Positions 44,069-53,050 of a DNA stretch of 64,000 nucleotides are shown piece by piece (the first letter of the stretch is position 1; every line of letters begins with the position of its first letter). The notes under the pieces are model-generated. The model did no database searches. It was not told where the DNA came from and saw only the letters and a list, made by a program, of their open reading frames with translations. Source of the stretch: Betaproteobacteria bacterium (lineage in GTDB: Bacteria; Pseudomonadota; Gammaproteobacteria; Burkholderiales; Burkholderiaceae_E); the NCBI GenBank assembly GCA_018970865.1, contig JAGWVN010000007.1, positions 1 through 64,000 on the forward strand, in the 5' to 3' direction. Position numbers and translations under genes: made by a program.

Positions 44069-46741
44069 ATGGCCGATGGCGGCGCGCGCCGCGTCGCGAA
44101 ATCATGGGTCATGACCCGAGCGGCTCGGTGGTGGCCCGTTCATTCCCTGCTGGCGGCGTGCCCGCCGGGCGCGGTGGTGGTCGGCGTCTGCTGGGGGGTT
44201 CAGCAGCTTGCCGCGCTGCCGTCCGAGCAAGCCTCGCGCGCCTGGCTCATCGCGGGCCTGGGCCTGCTCGCGCTGGGCATCGCGCTGGGGTCGGGGCTGG
44301 GTCGCTGGCGTCTGCGGGCAGCCGCTCGTCCCGTGTCCGCGATCCTGGTGCTCGTCGGCCTGGCCTTCGCCACGGGTGGCTGGGCCCTGCTGCGGGCCCA
44401 TGCCGGCCTGGCCAGCCGCCTGCCGCCGGCGCTGGAGGGCATGGAGCTGGTGGTGCGTGGCACCGTGCTCGACATGCCGGTGCCCTCGGCCCAGGGCTGG
44501 CGCACGCGGCTGCGGATCGAGGCCATCGAGAGCCCCGCGGGGCTTTCGGCCGGGCCGATCACGGCGCGCGTGTCGTGGCCGTCGCCCGAGGCCGGCAGGC
44601 CCGGCGCGGAGCCGGTCGCCGGCCGTGATGCGCCCTTTGTTGCCGGCGAGCACTGGCGGCTGGCGCTGCGCTTGCGCCGGCCGCTGGCGCTGCGCAATCC
44701 CGGGCAGTTCGATGCCGAGCTGCGCGCCCTGGAAGAGGGCATCGATGCCCTGGGCACGGTGCGCGTCGGGCCGCGCGCGGCGGTGCGGCCGCAGCGCCTG
44801 GCGGGCATGTCCTTCGCCCTGCCGGTGCTCGTCGAGCGGGCGCGCACCGCGCTGCGCGATGCCATCGAGCGGGCGCTCGCCGATCAGGCCACGCCGGTGC
44901 GCGGCGTGGTGGTCGCCCTGGTGGTGGGTGACCAGTCGGCCATTCCCGCAGACCACTGGGAACGATTCAATCGCACCGGGGTGGGCCACCTCATGAGCAT
45001 CTCGGGCCTGCACATCACCATGCTCGCGGGTCTGGGCATCTGGTCGGTCCGGCGGCTCTGGCGCAGCGGGCTGCGCCTCCCGGGGCGGGGCGGCCCGGCG
45101 CCGCCCGCGGCCTGGCTGGCCGAGCCGCATGCCGCCTGGGTGGGCGCAGTGGTCTGCGCGTTTGCCTATTCGGCCATCGCGGGCTGGGGGCTGCCCGCCC
45201 AGCGCACCTGCTGGATGCTCGCCGTGGCCGGCTTCGCGCTGCTGGCTGGCCGGGCCCGTGGCGCGCGCGAGGTCCTGTGCACCGCCGCCGCGGTGGTCTG
45301 TCTGCTCGATCCCTGGGCGCCCATGGCTGCCGGCTTCTGGCTTTCGTTCGCCGCGGTGGCCGCGATCATCTGGCATGGCAGCCGGATGCGCCTGGGCCAG
45401 GCTGGCGCCGATCCGGCGATGGCCTCACCGCGGGGATCACCGCGGAGGCCGTGGCGCCCTCGCGCCATCGCGCGAGTCCGCGCGGTGCTCGGCGAGGCCT
45501 GGCGCTCCCAGGTGGCCGCCACCCTCGCGCTGCTGCCGCTGGGCACGCTCTTCTTCGCATCGGTCTCGCTGGTCGGGCCGCTGGCCAATGCGTTCTCCAT
45601 CCCGCTGGTGTCGGGGCTGATCACGCCGCTGGCCCTGGCCGGTGGCGGGCTGGCCCTGCTTCCCGGGCCCCTGGGCGACTGGGTGCTGCAGCTGACGGCC
45701 TGGCTGACCGAAGCACTGCTGGCCGCGCTGGCGGTCTGCGACGGCTGGCGCTGGGCGTCGCTGGTGATCCCCGAGCCCGAGCCGCTCGCGCTGCTGCTCG
45801 CGGTGCTGGCCTGCGCGCTGCTGCTCGCGCCCTGGCCGATTCCGGGCCGTGTGTGGGCCGCCGGCGGCCTGTTGCCGCTGCTGTTCACCCCGGCGCGCGC
45901 GCCACCGCCCGGCGAACTCTGGCTGACCGCCTTCGATGTCGGTCAGGGCATGGCGGTGCTGGTCGAGACCTCGGCCGGGCGGCTGCTCTACGATGCCGGC
46001 CCGGCATGGTCGGGCGACAGCGATGCCGGCTCGCGCGTGCTGGGTCCCTCGCTGCGCGCCCGCGGCATCCACCGCCTGGAGACGATGGTGATCTCGCATC
46101 GCGACACCGACCATGCCGGCGGGGCGCTCTCGCTGCTGCGTCAACTCGCCGTCGACCAGGTGGCGTCGTCCTTGCCCGATGACCATCCTGTGGTGCGATC
46201 CGCGGCCCGGCATCGACGGTGTCGCCGGGGGGATGCCTGGCAGTGGGGCGACACGCGGTTCGAATGGCTGCATCCGGCCGATGACGATCCGCCGCTGGCC
46301 CGGCGCGCCGGCGCCAATCCGCTGAGCTGCGTGCTGCGGGTGCAGTCACCGGCCGGCAGCGTGCTGCTGCCCGGCGACATCGAGGCGGCCCAGGAGGCCG
46401 GGCTGCTCGATCGGCTCGATGCGACGGCGTTGCGGGCCGATCTGCTGGTGGCGCCCCATCATGGCAGCCGCACCTCTTCCACGGCGGGCTTCCTCAAGGC
46501 GGTGGCGCCGCGCTGGGCGATCTTCCAGGTGGGCTACCGCAACCGCTTCGGGCATCCCGCGCCGGCCGTGCTGCAGCGGTATCGCGAGCAGGGCATCGGG
46601 GTGCTGCGCACCGACCGCGATGGCGCCATCAGCATCCGCCTGCGGGCTGGGGCCGAACCGCGCATCGCGCTGTCCCGCCGCGAACCCCCGCGCTACTGGC
46701 GCATGAGCGTGCCCGAGGCGGCCGACGCCGAGGCGCCCTGA
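44069..46741 (+). CDS. comEC: ComEC/Rec2 DNA-uptake channel
   Basis: The 890-residue membrane protein has an N-terminal DUF4131 region with hydrophobic segments (residues about 20-190), the central Competence domain with the signature HLMSISGLHITMLAGL near residue 310, and a C-terminal metallo-beta-lactamase domain (DVGQGMAVLVE, SHRDTDHAGG, HHGSRTSS) near 620-830. It moves single-stranded DNA through the inner membrane during natural transformation. Both ATG 44069 and ATG 44111 could start it. Its presence suggests, but does not show, competence. Confidence 0.95.
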   Translation: MADGGARRVAKSWVMTRAARWWPVHSLLAACPPGAVVVGVCWGVQQLAALPSEQASRAWLIAGLGLLALGIALGSGLGRWRLRAAARPVSAILVLVGLAFATGGWALLRAHAGLASRLPPALEGMELVVRGTVLDMPVPSAQGWRTRLRIEAIESPAGLSAGPITARVSWPSPEAGRPGAEPVAGRDAPFVAGEHWRLALRLRRPLALRNPGQFDAELRALEEGIDALGTVRVGPRAAVRPQRLAGMSFALPVLVERARTALRDAIERALADQATPVRGVVVALVVGDQSAIPADHWERFNRTGVGHLMSISGLHITMLAGLGIWSVRRLWRSGLRLPGRGGPAPPAAWLAEPHAAWVGAVVCAFAYSAIAGWGLPAQRTCWMLAVAGFALLAGRARGAREVLCTAAAVVCLLDPWAPMAAGFWLSFAAVAAIIWHGSRMRLGQAGADPAMASPRGSPRRPWRPRAIARVRAVLGEAWRSQVAATLALLPLGTLFFASVSLVGPLANAFSIPLVSGLITPLALAGGGLALLPGPLGDWVLQLTAWLTEALLAALAVCDGWRWASLVIPEPEPLALLLAVLACALLLAPWPIPGRVWAAGGLLPLLFTPARAPPPGELWLTAFDVGQGMAVLVETSAGRLLYDAGPAWSGDSDAGSRVLGPSLRARGIHRLETMVISHRDTDHAGGALSLLRQLAVDQVASSLPDDHPVVRSAARHRRCRRGDAWQWGDTRFEWLHPADDDPPLARRAGANPLSCVLRVQSPAGSVLLPGDIEAAQEAGLLDRLDATALRADLLVAPHHGSRTSSTAGFLKAVAPRWAIFQVGYRNRFGHPAPAVLQRYREQGIGVLRTDRDGAISIRLRAGAEPRIALSRREPPRYWRMSVPEAADAEAP

Positions 46742-46784
46742 ATCGGCGTCACCCGTCGCGCCCCGATCCGCCGATGACCGGCGC

Positions 46785-47564
46785 TTACTGCGCCGTCCAG
46801 CCGCCGTCGATGGTCCAGGCGGCGCCCCGCACCTGGGCGGCTGCCTCGGAGCAGAGAAAGGCCGCCATCTCGCCGATCTGGCCGGGCGTGACGAAATCCA
46901 CCGAAGGCTGCTTCTCGGAGAGCAGGGCCACCCGGGCCTCGTCGGCGCTGATGCCGGCCTGGGCTGCGCGGGCATCGATCTGCTTCTGAACCAGCGGCGT
47001 GAGCACCCAGCCCGGGCAGATCGCGTTGGCGGTGATGGCGGAGCGGGCGGTCTCGAGGGCCACCACCTTGGTCAGGCCGATGATGCCGTGCTTGGCCGCC
47101 ACATAGGCCGCCTTCTCCACCGAGGCCACCAGGCCATGCGCCGACGCGATGTTGATGATGCGGCCCCAGCCGCGCTCGCGCATGCCGGGCAGGGCGCAGC
47201 GGGTGGTGTGGAAGGCCGCCGAGAGGTTGAGCGCGATCACCGCATCCCAGCGCTCGGTGGGGAAGCGCTCTACCGGGGCCACATGCTGGATGCCGGCATT
47301 GTTCACCAGCACATCCACCCCCACGCCGGCCGCCTGAAGGCGGCTGAACAGGGCTTCGATCTCGGCCGGACGAGAGAGGTCGGCCGCCTCGTAGCGCACC
47401 GTCACGCCGTGGCGTTCGGCGAGCGAGGCACGCAGCCGCGCGATCTCGTCGGCATCGCCGAAGCCGTTGAGCACGAGGTGGGCGCCGCGCTCGGCCAGCG
47501 CCTGGGCGATGCCCAGGCCGATGCCGCTGGTGGATCCGGTGACCAGTGCCGTCTTGCCTTTCAC
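46785..47564 (-). CDS. bdhA: D-3-hydroxybutyrate dehydrogenase (SDR)
   Basis: The 259-residue short-chain dehydrogenase has the TGSTSGIG NAD-binding turn, NNAGIQH, and the YxxxK active site (AAYVAAKHG). The C-terminal EKQPSVDFVTPGQIG and PGWVLTPLVQKQI segments match 3-hydroxybutyrate dehydrogenases. It interconverts 3-hydroxybutyrate and acetoacetate, which in this kind of organism is linked to polyhydroxybutyrate use. It converges with comEC. Confidence 0.93.
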   Translation of the reverse strand: MKGKTALVTGSTSGIGLGIAQALAERGAHLVLNGFGDADEIARLRASLAERHGVTVRYEAADLSRPAEIEALFSRLQAAGVGVDVLVNNAGIQHVAPVERFPTERWDAVIALNLSAAFHTTRCALPGMRERGWGRIINIASAHGLVASVEKAAYVAAKHGIIGLTKVVALETARSAITANAICPGWVLTPLVQKQIDARAAQAGISADEARVALLSEKQPSVDFVTPGQIGEMAAFLCSEAAAQVRGAAWTIDGGWTAQ

Positions 47565-47598
47565 GCTGATGCTCCCTGATAAGATGGCGCGATTCTAC

Positions 47599-47650
47599 AG
47601 GGGGCTCGACGCCCCCTTCTGACTGCGAGGGCGCCGAGCCTTCGCGCCCT
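47599..47650 (+). promoter_or_regulatory. two matched stem-loops in the ridA leader
   Basis: The first hairpin has arms AGGGGGC (47599-47605) and GCCCCCT (47611-47617) with a 5-base loop. The second has arms AGGGCGC (47628-47634) and GCGCCCT (47644-47650) with a 9-base loop. Both are followed by the same bases, CCCTTCTGAC. No T run follows, so they are not simple terminators. They may form a leader RNA control element or a protein site; the function is unknown. Confidence 0.6.
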
Positions 47651-47666
47651 TCTGACGGAAACCCCC

Positions 47667-48017
47667 ATGTCCATCCAGCGTCTGCATGTCGGTCCCCGGC
47701 TTTCCGAACTCGCCATCCACCAGGGCGTGGTCTACCTCGCCGGGCAGGTGGCCGAGGACCCCTCCCAGGACATGGCCGGTCAGACCCGACAGGTGCTGGC
47801 GGCCATCGATCGCCTGCTGGCCGAGGCTGGCAGCGACAAGTCGCGGCTGCTGCAGGTGACGATCTTCGTGACCTCCATGGCCGAGTTCCCCGCCATGAAC
47901 GCGGTCTGGGATGCCTGGGTGGTCCCGGGCCAGACCCCGCCGCGGGCCACCGTGCAGGCGGCGCTTGCGCGGCCCGAGTACAAGGTCGAGATCAAGGTCA
48001 TCGCCGCTCAGGGCTGA
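47667..48017 (+). CDS. RidA-family enamine/imine deaminase-like protein
   Basis: The 116-residue protein is a YjgF/YER057c/UK114 member (GVVYLAGQVAEDPSQDMAGQTRQ, then VTIFVTSMAEFPAMNAVWDAW and PPRATVQAALARPEYKVEI). The catalytic arginine is in PPRAT near residue 92. It probably deaminates reactive imines from PLP enzymes, or acts in a catabolic pathway. It diverges from bdhA across a 102-base gap. Confidence 0.9.
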   Translation: MSIQRLHVGPRLSELAIHQGVVYLAGQVAEDPSQDMAGQTRQVLAAIDRLLAEAGSDKSRLLQVTIFVTSMAEFPAMNAVWDAWVVPGQTPPRATVQAALARPEYKVEIKVIAAQG

Positions 48018-48084
48018 GCGCGCGACCCGGGGCGGGTGCCGGCGCCTGGTCAGTTTCCGGCCCGGGGGCTGCGACCGCCGGCGC

Positions 48085-49161
48085 TCAGCGCCAGCCCGCG
48101 CGGTCGATGATCCGGGCCGCGTTCACCTGGGCGCGGCCGATCTGCGCCACCGGCAGGGTGTCCTGCCGGAACTTGCCCAGGCTCTCGAGCGCGGGGTTCT
48201 TCACCGACACCGTGGGCACGGCCGGCCACTCGTTGTTGCCGTCGGCCAGCAGGCGCTGCGCCTCGTCGGAGGCCAGGTACTCCAGGAAGCGCGCCGCCGC
48301 GTCGCGGTGGGGCGCATGCCGGGCGATGCCCCCGCCCGAGATGTTCATGTGGGTGCCCCAGCTCGCCTGGTTGGGCAGGATCACGCCGATGGCTGCCATC
48401 ATCTCCCGGTCCTGCGGCTTGTCAGAGCGCATCAGACGGGCCAGGTAGTAGGTGTTGGTGAGGGCCACCGCGCACTCGCCGGTGGCCACGGCCTTGATCT
48501 GGTCGGTGTCGCCGCCGCGCGGCGTGCGCGCGAAGTTGGCCACCACGCCGCGGGCCCATTGTTCGGCTGCGGCCTCGCCAAGATGCTCGGACATCGCGCC
48601 GATCAGCGACAGCATGTAGGGATGGGCGCCGGATCGCGTGCAGACCTTGCCCTTGAGCTGCGGGCTGGCCAGGTCTTCGTAGCGGCGCACCGCGTCGGCA
48701 GGCACCAGCGCCCGGTTGTGGATGATCACCCGTGCCCGGGTCGAGACCGCGAACCACTCGCTGCCCTGACCGTCGTCCTTGCCGCGCAGATGCGGCGGGA
48801 TGCGGGCCTGCAGGGTGGTCGAGCGCAGGGGCTGGAACAGCCCCTCGATCTGGGCCTTCCAGAGGCGGGCGGCATCGACCAGCAGCACGACATCGGCGGG
48901 GCTGTTGCGGCCTTCGGTGCGCAGACGCTCCAGCAGCGCCTCGTCCCCGGACTCGATGCGGTTGATGCGGATGCCGGTCTGGCGGGTGAAGTTCGCGTAG
49001 AGGGCCTCGTCGGTCTGGTAGTGGCGCGCCGAGTAGAGGTTGAGCACCGGCTCCTGGGCCAGCGCGGGCGCCGCGGCCGCCGCCAGGGCCATCAGCGCGG
49101 TCGCGGCACGACCGAGACGACTGAGAGTGACGAGGCGGGCGCGCAGGCGGGCGGAGGTCAT
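48085..49161 (-). CDS. iron(III) ABC transporter substrate-binding protein
   Basis: The 358-residue protein has a signal peptide (RAATALMALAAAAAPALAQ) and the FbpA/FutA fold: NLYSARHYQTDEALYANFT, and the tyrosine ligand pair in ALTNTYYLARLM near residue 225. It binds Fe(III) in the periplasm. No permease or ATPase gene lies near, so the partners must be elsewhere. It diverges from the patatin-like gene. Confidence 0.92.
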   Translation of the reverse strand: MTSARLRARLVTLSRLGRAATALMALAAAAAPALAQEPVLNLYSARHYQTDEALYANFTRQTGIRINRIESGDEALLERLRTEGRNSPADVVLLVDAARLWKAQIEGLFQPLRSTTLQARIPPHLRGKDDGQGSEWFAVSTRARVIIHNRALVPADAVRRYEDLASPQLKGKVCTRSGAHPYMLSLIGAMSEHLGEAAAEQWARGVVANFARTPRGGDTDQIKAVATGECAVALTNTYYLARLMRSDKPQDREMMAAIGVILPNQASWGTHMNISGGGIARHAPHRDAAARFLEYLASDEAQRLLADGNNEWPAVPTVSVKNPALESLGKFRQDTLPVAQIGRAQVNAARIIDRAGWR

Positions 49162-49218
49162 GGCGGTTGGCGATCCGGCGAAGTGGGAACGAGGGCGAGT
49201 CTATCCCCGTCGCGAATC

Positions 49219-49240
49219 AGATGCAAATGAGAAGTGTTTT
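49219..49240. promoter_or_regulatory. possible Fur-like site
   Basis: AGATGCAAATGAGAAGTGTT is an AT-rich island in very GC-rich DNA upstream of the iron-binding-protein gene. It includes AATGAGAA, a match to part of the Fur consensus (GATAATGATAATCATTATC). The other half is weak. Regulation by iron is expected for the gene, so this is a low-strength candidate. Confidence 0.35.
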
Positions 49241-49308
49241 TATTGTGGGCGAATCCTTCAGGGGCGACGCCCCGGCCTACAATCGCCAGGACACGACCCG
49301 TCCCCGCC

Positions 49309-50244
49309 ATGAGCCCCGCGTTCCGATCCGCCCGCCGACGCCTGCTGGCTGCCTTGCCCCTCGGCGCCGGGCTGCTGCCGGCCTGCGGCATCATGCCCGG
49401 ACGCTCCTCGCCCCCGGTCGCGTCGCCCGCCCCGTCATCTGCCGGCAACGCGCCCGTCCCGCCTGCGCGCAAGCCGCGCCTCGGCCTGGCGCTGGGGGGC
49501 GGCGCCGCCCGGGGCTTTGCCCATGTCGGGGTGATCGAGGTGCTGGAACAGGCCGGACTGCGGCCCGACCTCGTGGTGGGCACCAGCGCCGGCAGCGTCG
49601 TGGGCGCGCTCTACGCCAGCGGCATGAGCCCGCGCGCGCTGCGCGAGGCGGCCCTGGGGCTGGAGGAGGGCGCCCTCGGCGACTGGACCTTCAGCGCCCG
49701 CGGCGTGCTGCGCGGCCGGGCGCTTCAGGATTCGATCAATCGCTGGGTGGGCTCGCGCCCGATCGAGCGGTTCGCCCTGCCTTTTGCCGCGGTGATGACC
49801 GATCTGTACGACGGTTCGCTGCGCCTGGCGCGCAGCGGCGACGCCGGGCTGGCCGTGCGCGCCTCGAGCGCCGTTCCGGGTGTGTTCGAGCCGGTGCGCA
49901 TCGGCGAACGCGAGTATGTCGATGGCGGGCTGGTCAGTCCGGTGCCGGTGCGCGCCGCGCGGTCGCTGGGCGCCGAGGTGGTGATCGCGGTGGACATCTC
50001 GGCCAAGCCGCGCTTCCAGGACACCGACTCGTTGCCGCGGGTGCTGCTGCAGTCGGTGGCGATCATGTCGCAGCATCTGGCCGCGGCCGAACTGCGCGAG
50101 GCCGACGCCGTGGTGACCCCGCGGGTGGGCGATCGGGGGTCGGCGGATTTCTCGGACCGCCTCGGCGCGATGTCGCTGGGCGCCGAGGCCATGAGAGCGG
50201 CGCTGCCCGATCTGCAGGCGCGGCTTGCGCGCTGGCGAGCCTGA
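49309..50244 (+). CDS. patatin-like phospholipase lipoprotein (RssA-like)
   Basis: The 311-residue protein has a lipoprotein signal with LLPAC at residues 22-26 and then a patatin domain. The oxyanion loop GGGAARG is near residue 65, the nucleophile GTSAGS near 97, and the catalytic Asp in DGG near 207. It resembles E. coli RssA and YchK. It probably hydrolyses a lipid acyl ester, anchored to a membrane. It diverges from the iron-binding-protein gene. Confidence 0.9.
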   Translation: MSPAFRSARRRLLAALPLGAGLLPACGIMPGRSSPPVASPAPSSAGNAPVPPARKPRLGLALGGGAARGFAHVGVIEVLEQAGLRPDLVVGTSAGSVVGALYASGMSPRALREAALGLEEGALGDWTFSARGVLRGRALQDSINRWVGSRPIERFALPFAAVMTDLYDGSLRLARSGDAGLAVRASSAVPGVFEPVRIGEREYVDGGLVSPVPVRAARSLGAEVVIAVDISAKPRFQDTDSLPRVLLQSVAIMSQHLAAAELREADAVVTPRVGDRGSADFSDRLGAMSLGAEAMRAALPDLQARLARWRA

Positions 50245-50276
50245 GCAGCCGGCTCTGGCACCCCGCGCAACCCGCT

Positions 50277-50984
50277 TCAGTGGCTGGGCGGCAGTCCGGC
50301 CGGGTTGTCGCCGCCGGGCAGCAGCGTGCCGGTGAGCGGCAGCATCATGCCCGCGCCGGCAAGCCCGCCGCCGGCCACGGGCGCGCCCCGGGTCGGCGTG
50401 CTGCCGCCGCCGCCGGGAGGGCCACCGGTGGGCGAGCCTGCCGCAGCGGCAGCGGGGTTGTCGGCCCCGCCGACCCAGCCCAGACCGAGCCCATCGGCCA
50501 GCACCCGCCGGGCCCCGTTGAATCGCTTGCTCCAGTAGGACTCGCTCATCTGTTCGACCCGCACGCCGCCGCCGCGCGAGGGCGCGTGCACGAACTGGCC
50601 GTTGCCGATGTAGATGCCCACATGCGAGAAGGTGCGTCGCAGGGTGTTGTAGAAGACCAGGTCGCCCGGCCGCAGCTGGCTGGTGTCGATGGTCTCGCCG
50701 GTTCGGCTGATCTCTTCGGCGCGCCGGGGCAGCACCATGCCTGCGGCCTCCCGGAACACATGGCGCACCAGGCCGCTGCAATCGAGGCCGGTGTCGGGGG
50801 AATTGCCGCCGAACTTGTAGTTGACCCCAAGCAACGACAGCGCCCGCAGCACGAGCTCGGTGCCGCGGTGAGGCTCGGGCGCGGTCTCGGCGCGCGCGGC
50901 CACGACCGGCCACAGCGCGACGCTGGACAGCGTAAGGGCGACCGCGGCTGCGCGCAGCGCGGTTCGGAAACGGGACCGGGGCAT
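50277..50984 (-). CDS. secreted NlpC/P60 cell-wall peptidase
   Basis: From ATG 50984 the 235-residue protein has a signal peptide and an NlpC/P60 domain with catalytic Cys in LDCSGLVRHVF, His in FSHVGIYIG and a second His in FVHAPS. It cleaves peptidoglycan cross-link peptides. The last 75 residues are Gly/Pro/Ala-rich and look disordered. The longer reading frame upstream (12 codons) is not needed for the signal peptide. It converges with the patatin gene. Confidence 0.92.
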   Translation of the reverse strand: MPRSRFRTALRAAAVALTLSSVALWPVVAARAETAPEPHRGTELVLRALSLLGVNYKFGGNSPDTGLDCSGLVRHVFREAAGMVLPRRAEEISRTGETIDTSQLRPGDLVFYNTLRRTFSHVGIYIGNGQFVHAPSRGGGVRVEQMSESYWSKRFNGARRVLADGLGLGWVGGADNPAAAAAGSPTGGPPGGGGSTPTRGAPVAGGGLAGAGMMLPLTGTLLPGGDNPAGLPPSH

Positions 50985-51157
50985 GGCGGCAGGGTAAGGG
51001 CAAAGCCGGCGGGGTGTCAAAATCGACCGGCCGGCCGATGGGGCGCTCGGGCGGGCTGCCCCTGTGCCATGGCAGGCGGCCAGCCGCGCGGCGGTCCGGC
51101 ACCCGCGTCAGGGCGCAGTAAGCGCCGGCAATCAGAATCCGCCCGCGAGGAGGCGAC

Positions 51158-53050
51158 ATGAACCTGAAGTCATTCCACCGGCGTTCGCTGGACGAGCGCG
51201 AGGCATTCTGGGCCGAGCAGGCCGCGCTGATCGACTGGCACACCCCCTTCGAGCGGGTGCTCGATGACAGCCGGCTGCCCTTCACCCGCTGGTTCGTGGG
51301 CGGGCAGACCAACCTCTGCCACAACGCCATCGACCGGCACCTGGCCACCCAGGCCGACAAGCCCGCCCTGATCTTCGTCTCCTCCGAGACCGGCGAGGAG
51401 CGCGTCTTCAGCTTCGCCGAGCTGCATCGTGAGGTCCAGCGCATGGCCGCGATCATGGGCTCGCTCGGCGTGGGCCGCGGCGACCGGGTGCTCATCTACC
51501 TGCCGATGATCCCCGAGGCGGTGTTCGCCATGTATGCCTGCGCGCGCATCGGCGCCATCCACTCGGTGGTGTTCGGCGGCTTCGCCTCGCACAGCCTGGC
51601 CACCCGCATCGACGACGCCCAGCCGCGCCTGATCGTCAGCGCCGACGCCGGCTCGCGCGGCGGCAAGGTGGTGCCCTACAAGCCCTTGCTCGACGAGGCC
51701 CTCGGCCTGGGCAGCCACCAGCCGGCGGCGGTGCTCATGGTCGATCGGGGCCTGGCGGCGTTCAGCCGGGTGGCCGGCCGCGATCTCGATTACGCCGAGC
51801 AGCGCCAGCGCCACTTCGATGCCCAGGTGCCGGTCACCTGGCTCGAGTCCAACGAGATCAGCTACACCCTCTACACCTCGGGCACCACCGGCAAGCCCAA
51901 GGGCGTGCAGCGCGATGTCGGCGGCTACGCGGTGGCGCTCGCGGCCTCCATGAAGCACATCTTCTGCGGCCGTCCGGGCGAGACCTACTTCTCGTCGAGC
52001 GACATCGGCTGGGTGGTGGGCCACTCGTACATCGTCTACGGGCCGCTGCTGGCGGGCATGGCCACCATCCTCTACGAGGGCACGCCGCTGCGCCCTGATC
52101 CCGGCATCCTGTGGGAGCTGGTCGCGCGCTACCAGGTGTCGGTGATGTTCTCGGCGCCCACCGCCATCCGGGTGCTCAAGAAGCAGGATCCGGCCTGGCT
52201 CACCCGCCACGACACCCGCAGCCTGCGCGCGCTCTTCCTGGCCGGCGAGCCGCTCGACGAGCCCACCGCGCGCTGGATCGCCGAAGGTCTTGGCCGGCCG
52301 ATCATCGACAACTACTGGCAGACCGAGACCGGCTGGCCGATCCTCACCGTGGCGCACGGCATCGAGCCGACCCCCACCCGCTTCGGCAGCCCCGGCATGC
52401 CGATGTACGGATTCGATGTCCGCCTGCTGCACGAGCAGACCGGCGAGGAGGTGGGCAACAACGAGAAGGGCGTGGTGGCGATCGTGCCGCCGCTGCCGCC
52501 GGGCTGTCTGCAGACCGTCTGGCGCGATGACGAGCGCTTCGTGAAGACCTATTTCTCGAGCATCCCCGGCCGGCAGGTCTATTCCACCTTCGACTGGGGC
52601 ATCCGCGACGACGACGGCTACTACTTCATCCTCGGCCGCACCGACGATGTCATCAATGTCGCCGGCCACCGGCTGGGCACCCGCGAGATCGAGGAGTCGC
52701 TCTCGAGCCACGCCGCGGTGGCCGAGTGCGCGGTGGTGGGCGTGGCCGACACGCTCAAGGGCCAGGTGGCCATGGCCTTTGCGGTGCTCAAGGACCCGGC
52801 ACTGGTGGCGCAGCCGGCCGACCGCCTGCGTCTGGAGGGCGAGCTCATGGCCACGGTCGACCGGCAGCTCGGCGCGGTGGCCCGGCCCTCGCGGGTGCAC
52901 TTCGTGACGGTGCTGCCCAAGACCCGCTCCGGCAAGGTGCTGCGCCGCTCCATCCAGGCCCTGTGCGAGGGCCGCGATCCGGGCGATCTCACCACCATCG
53001 AGGACCCGTCGGCGCTGGAGCAGGTCCGGGCCGCGGTCAGTCCGGCATGA
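51158..53050 (+). CDS. prpE: propionate-CoA ligase PrpE
   Basis: The 630-residue acyl-CoA synthetase has the ANL motifs YTSGTTGKPKGVQRD near residue 240, YWQTETGWP near 390, and the C-terminal lysine motif KTRSGKVLRRSI near 590. The N-terminal FHRRSLDEREAFWAEQAALIDW matches propionate-CoA ligase. It activates propionate for the 2-methylcitrate cycle. GAGGAGG lies before the ATG. Its end overlaps the convergent srkA gene by 14 bases. Confidence 0.94.
   Translation: MNLKSFHRRSLDEREAFWAEQAALIDWHTPFERVLDDSRLPFTRWFVGGQTNLCHNAIDRHLATQADKPALIFVSSETGEERVFSFAELHREVQRMAAIMGSLGVGRGDRVLIYLPMIPEAVFAMYACARIGAIHSVVFGGFASHSLATRIDDAQPRLIVSADAGSRGGKVVPYKPLLDEALGLGSHQPAAVLMVDRGLAAFSRVAGRDLDYAEQRQRHFDAQVPVTWLESNEISYTLYTSGTTGKPKGVQRDVGGYAVALAASMKHIFCGRPGETYFSSSDIGWVVGHSYIVYGPLLAGMATILYEGTPLRPDPGILWELVARYQVSVMFSAPTAIRVLKKQDPAWLTRHDTRSLRALFLAGEPLDEPTARWIAEGLGRPIIDNYWQTETGWPILTVAHGIEPTPTRFGSPGMPMYGFDVRLLHEQTGEEVGNNEKGVVAIVPPLPPGCLQTVWRDDERFVKTYFSSIPGRQVYSTFDWGIRDDDGYYFILGRTDDVINVAGHRLGTREIEESLSSHAAVAECAVVGVADTLKGQVAMAFAVLKDPALVAQPADRLRLEGELMATVDRQLGAVARPSRVHFVTVLPKTRSGKVLRRSIQALCEGRDPGDLTTIEDPSALEQVRAAVSPA

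Noticed and set aside
46742-46775. Bidirectional terminator between comEC and bdhA
   Set aside because: ATCGGCG and CGCCGAT arms are present, but the loop is 20 bases and no T run follows on either strand.
47599-47650. Guanidine-II (mini-ykkC) riboswitch in the ridA leader
   Set aside because: Two tandem hairpins are present, but the loops are not ACGR, which defines that class.
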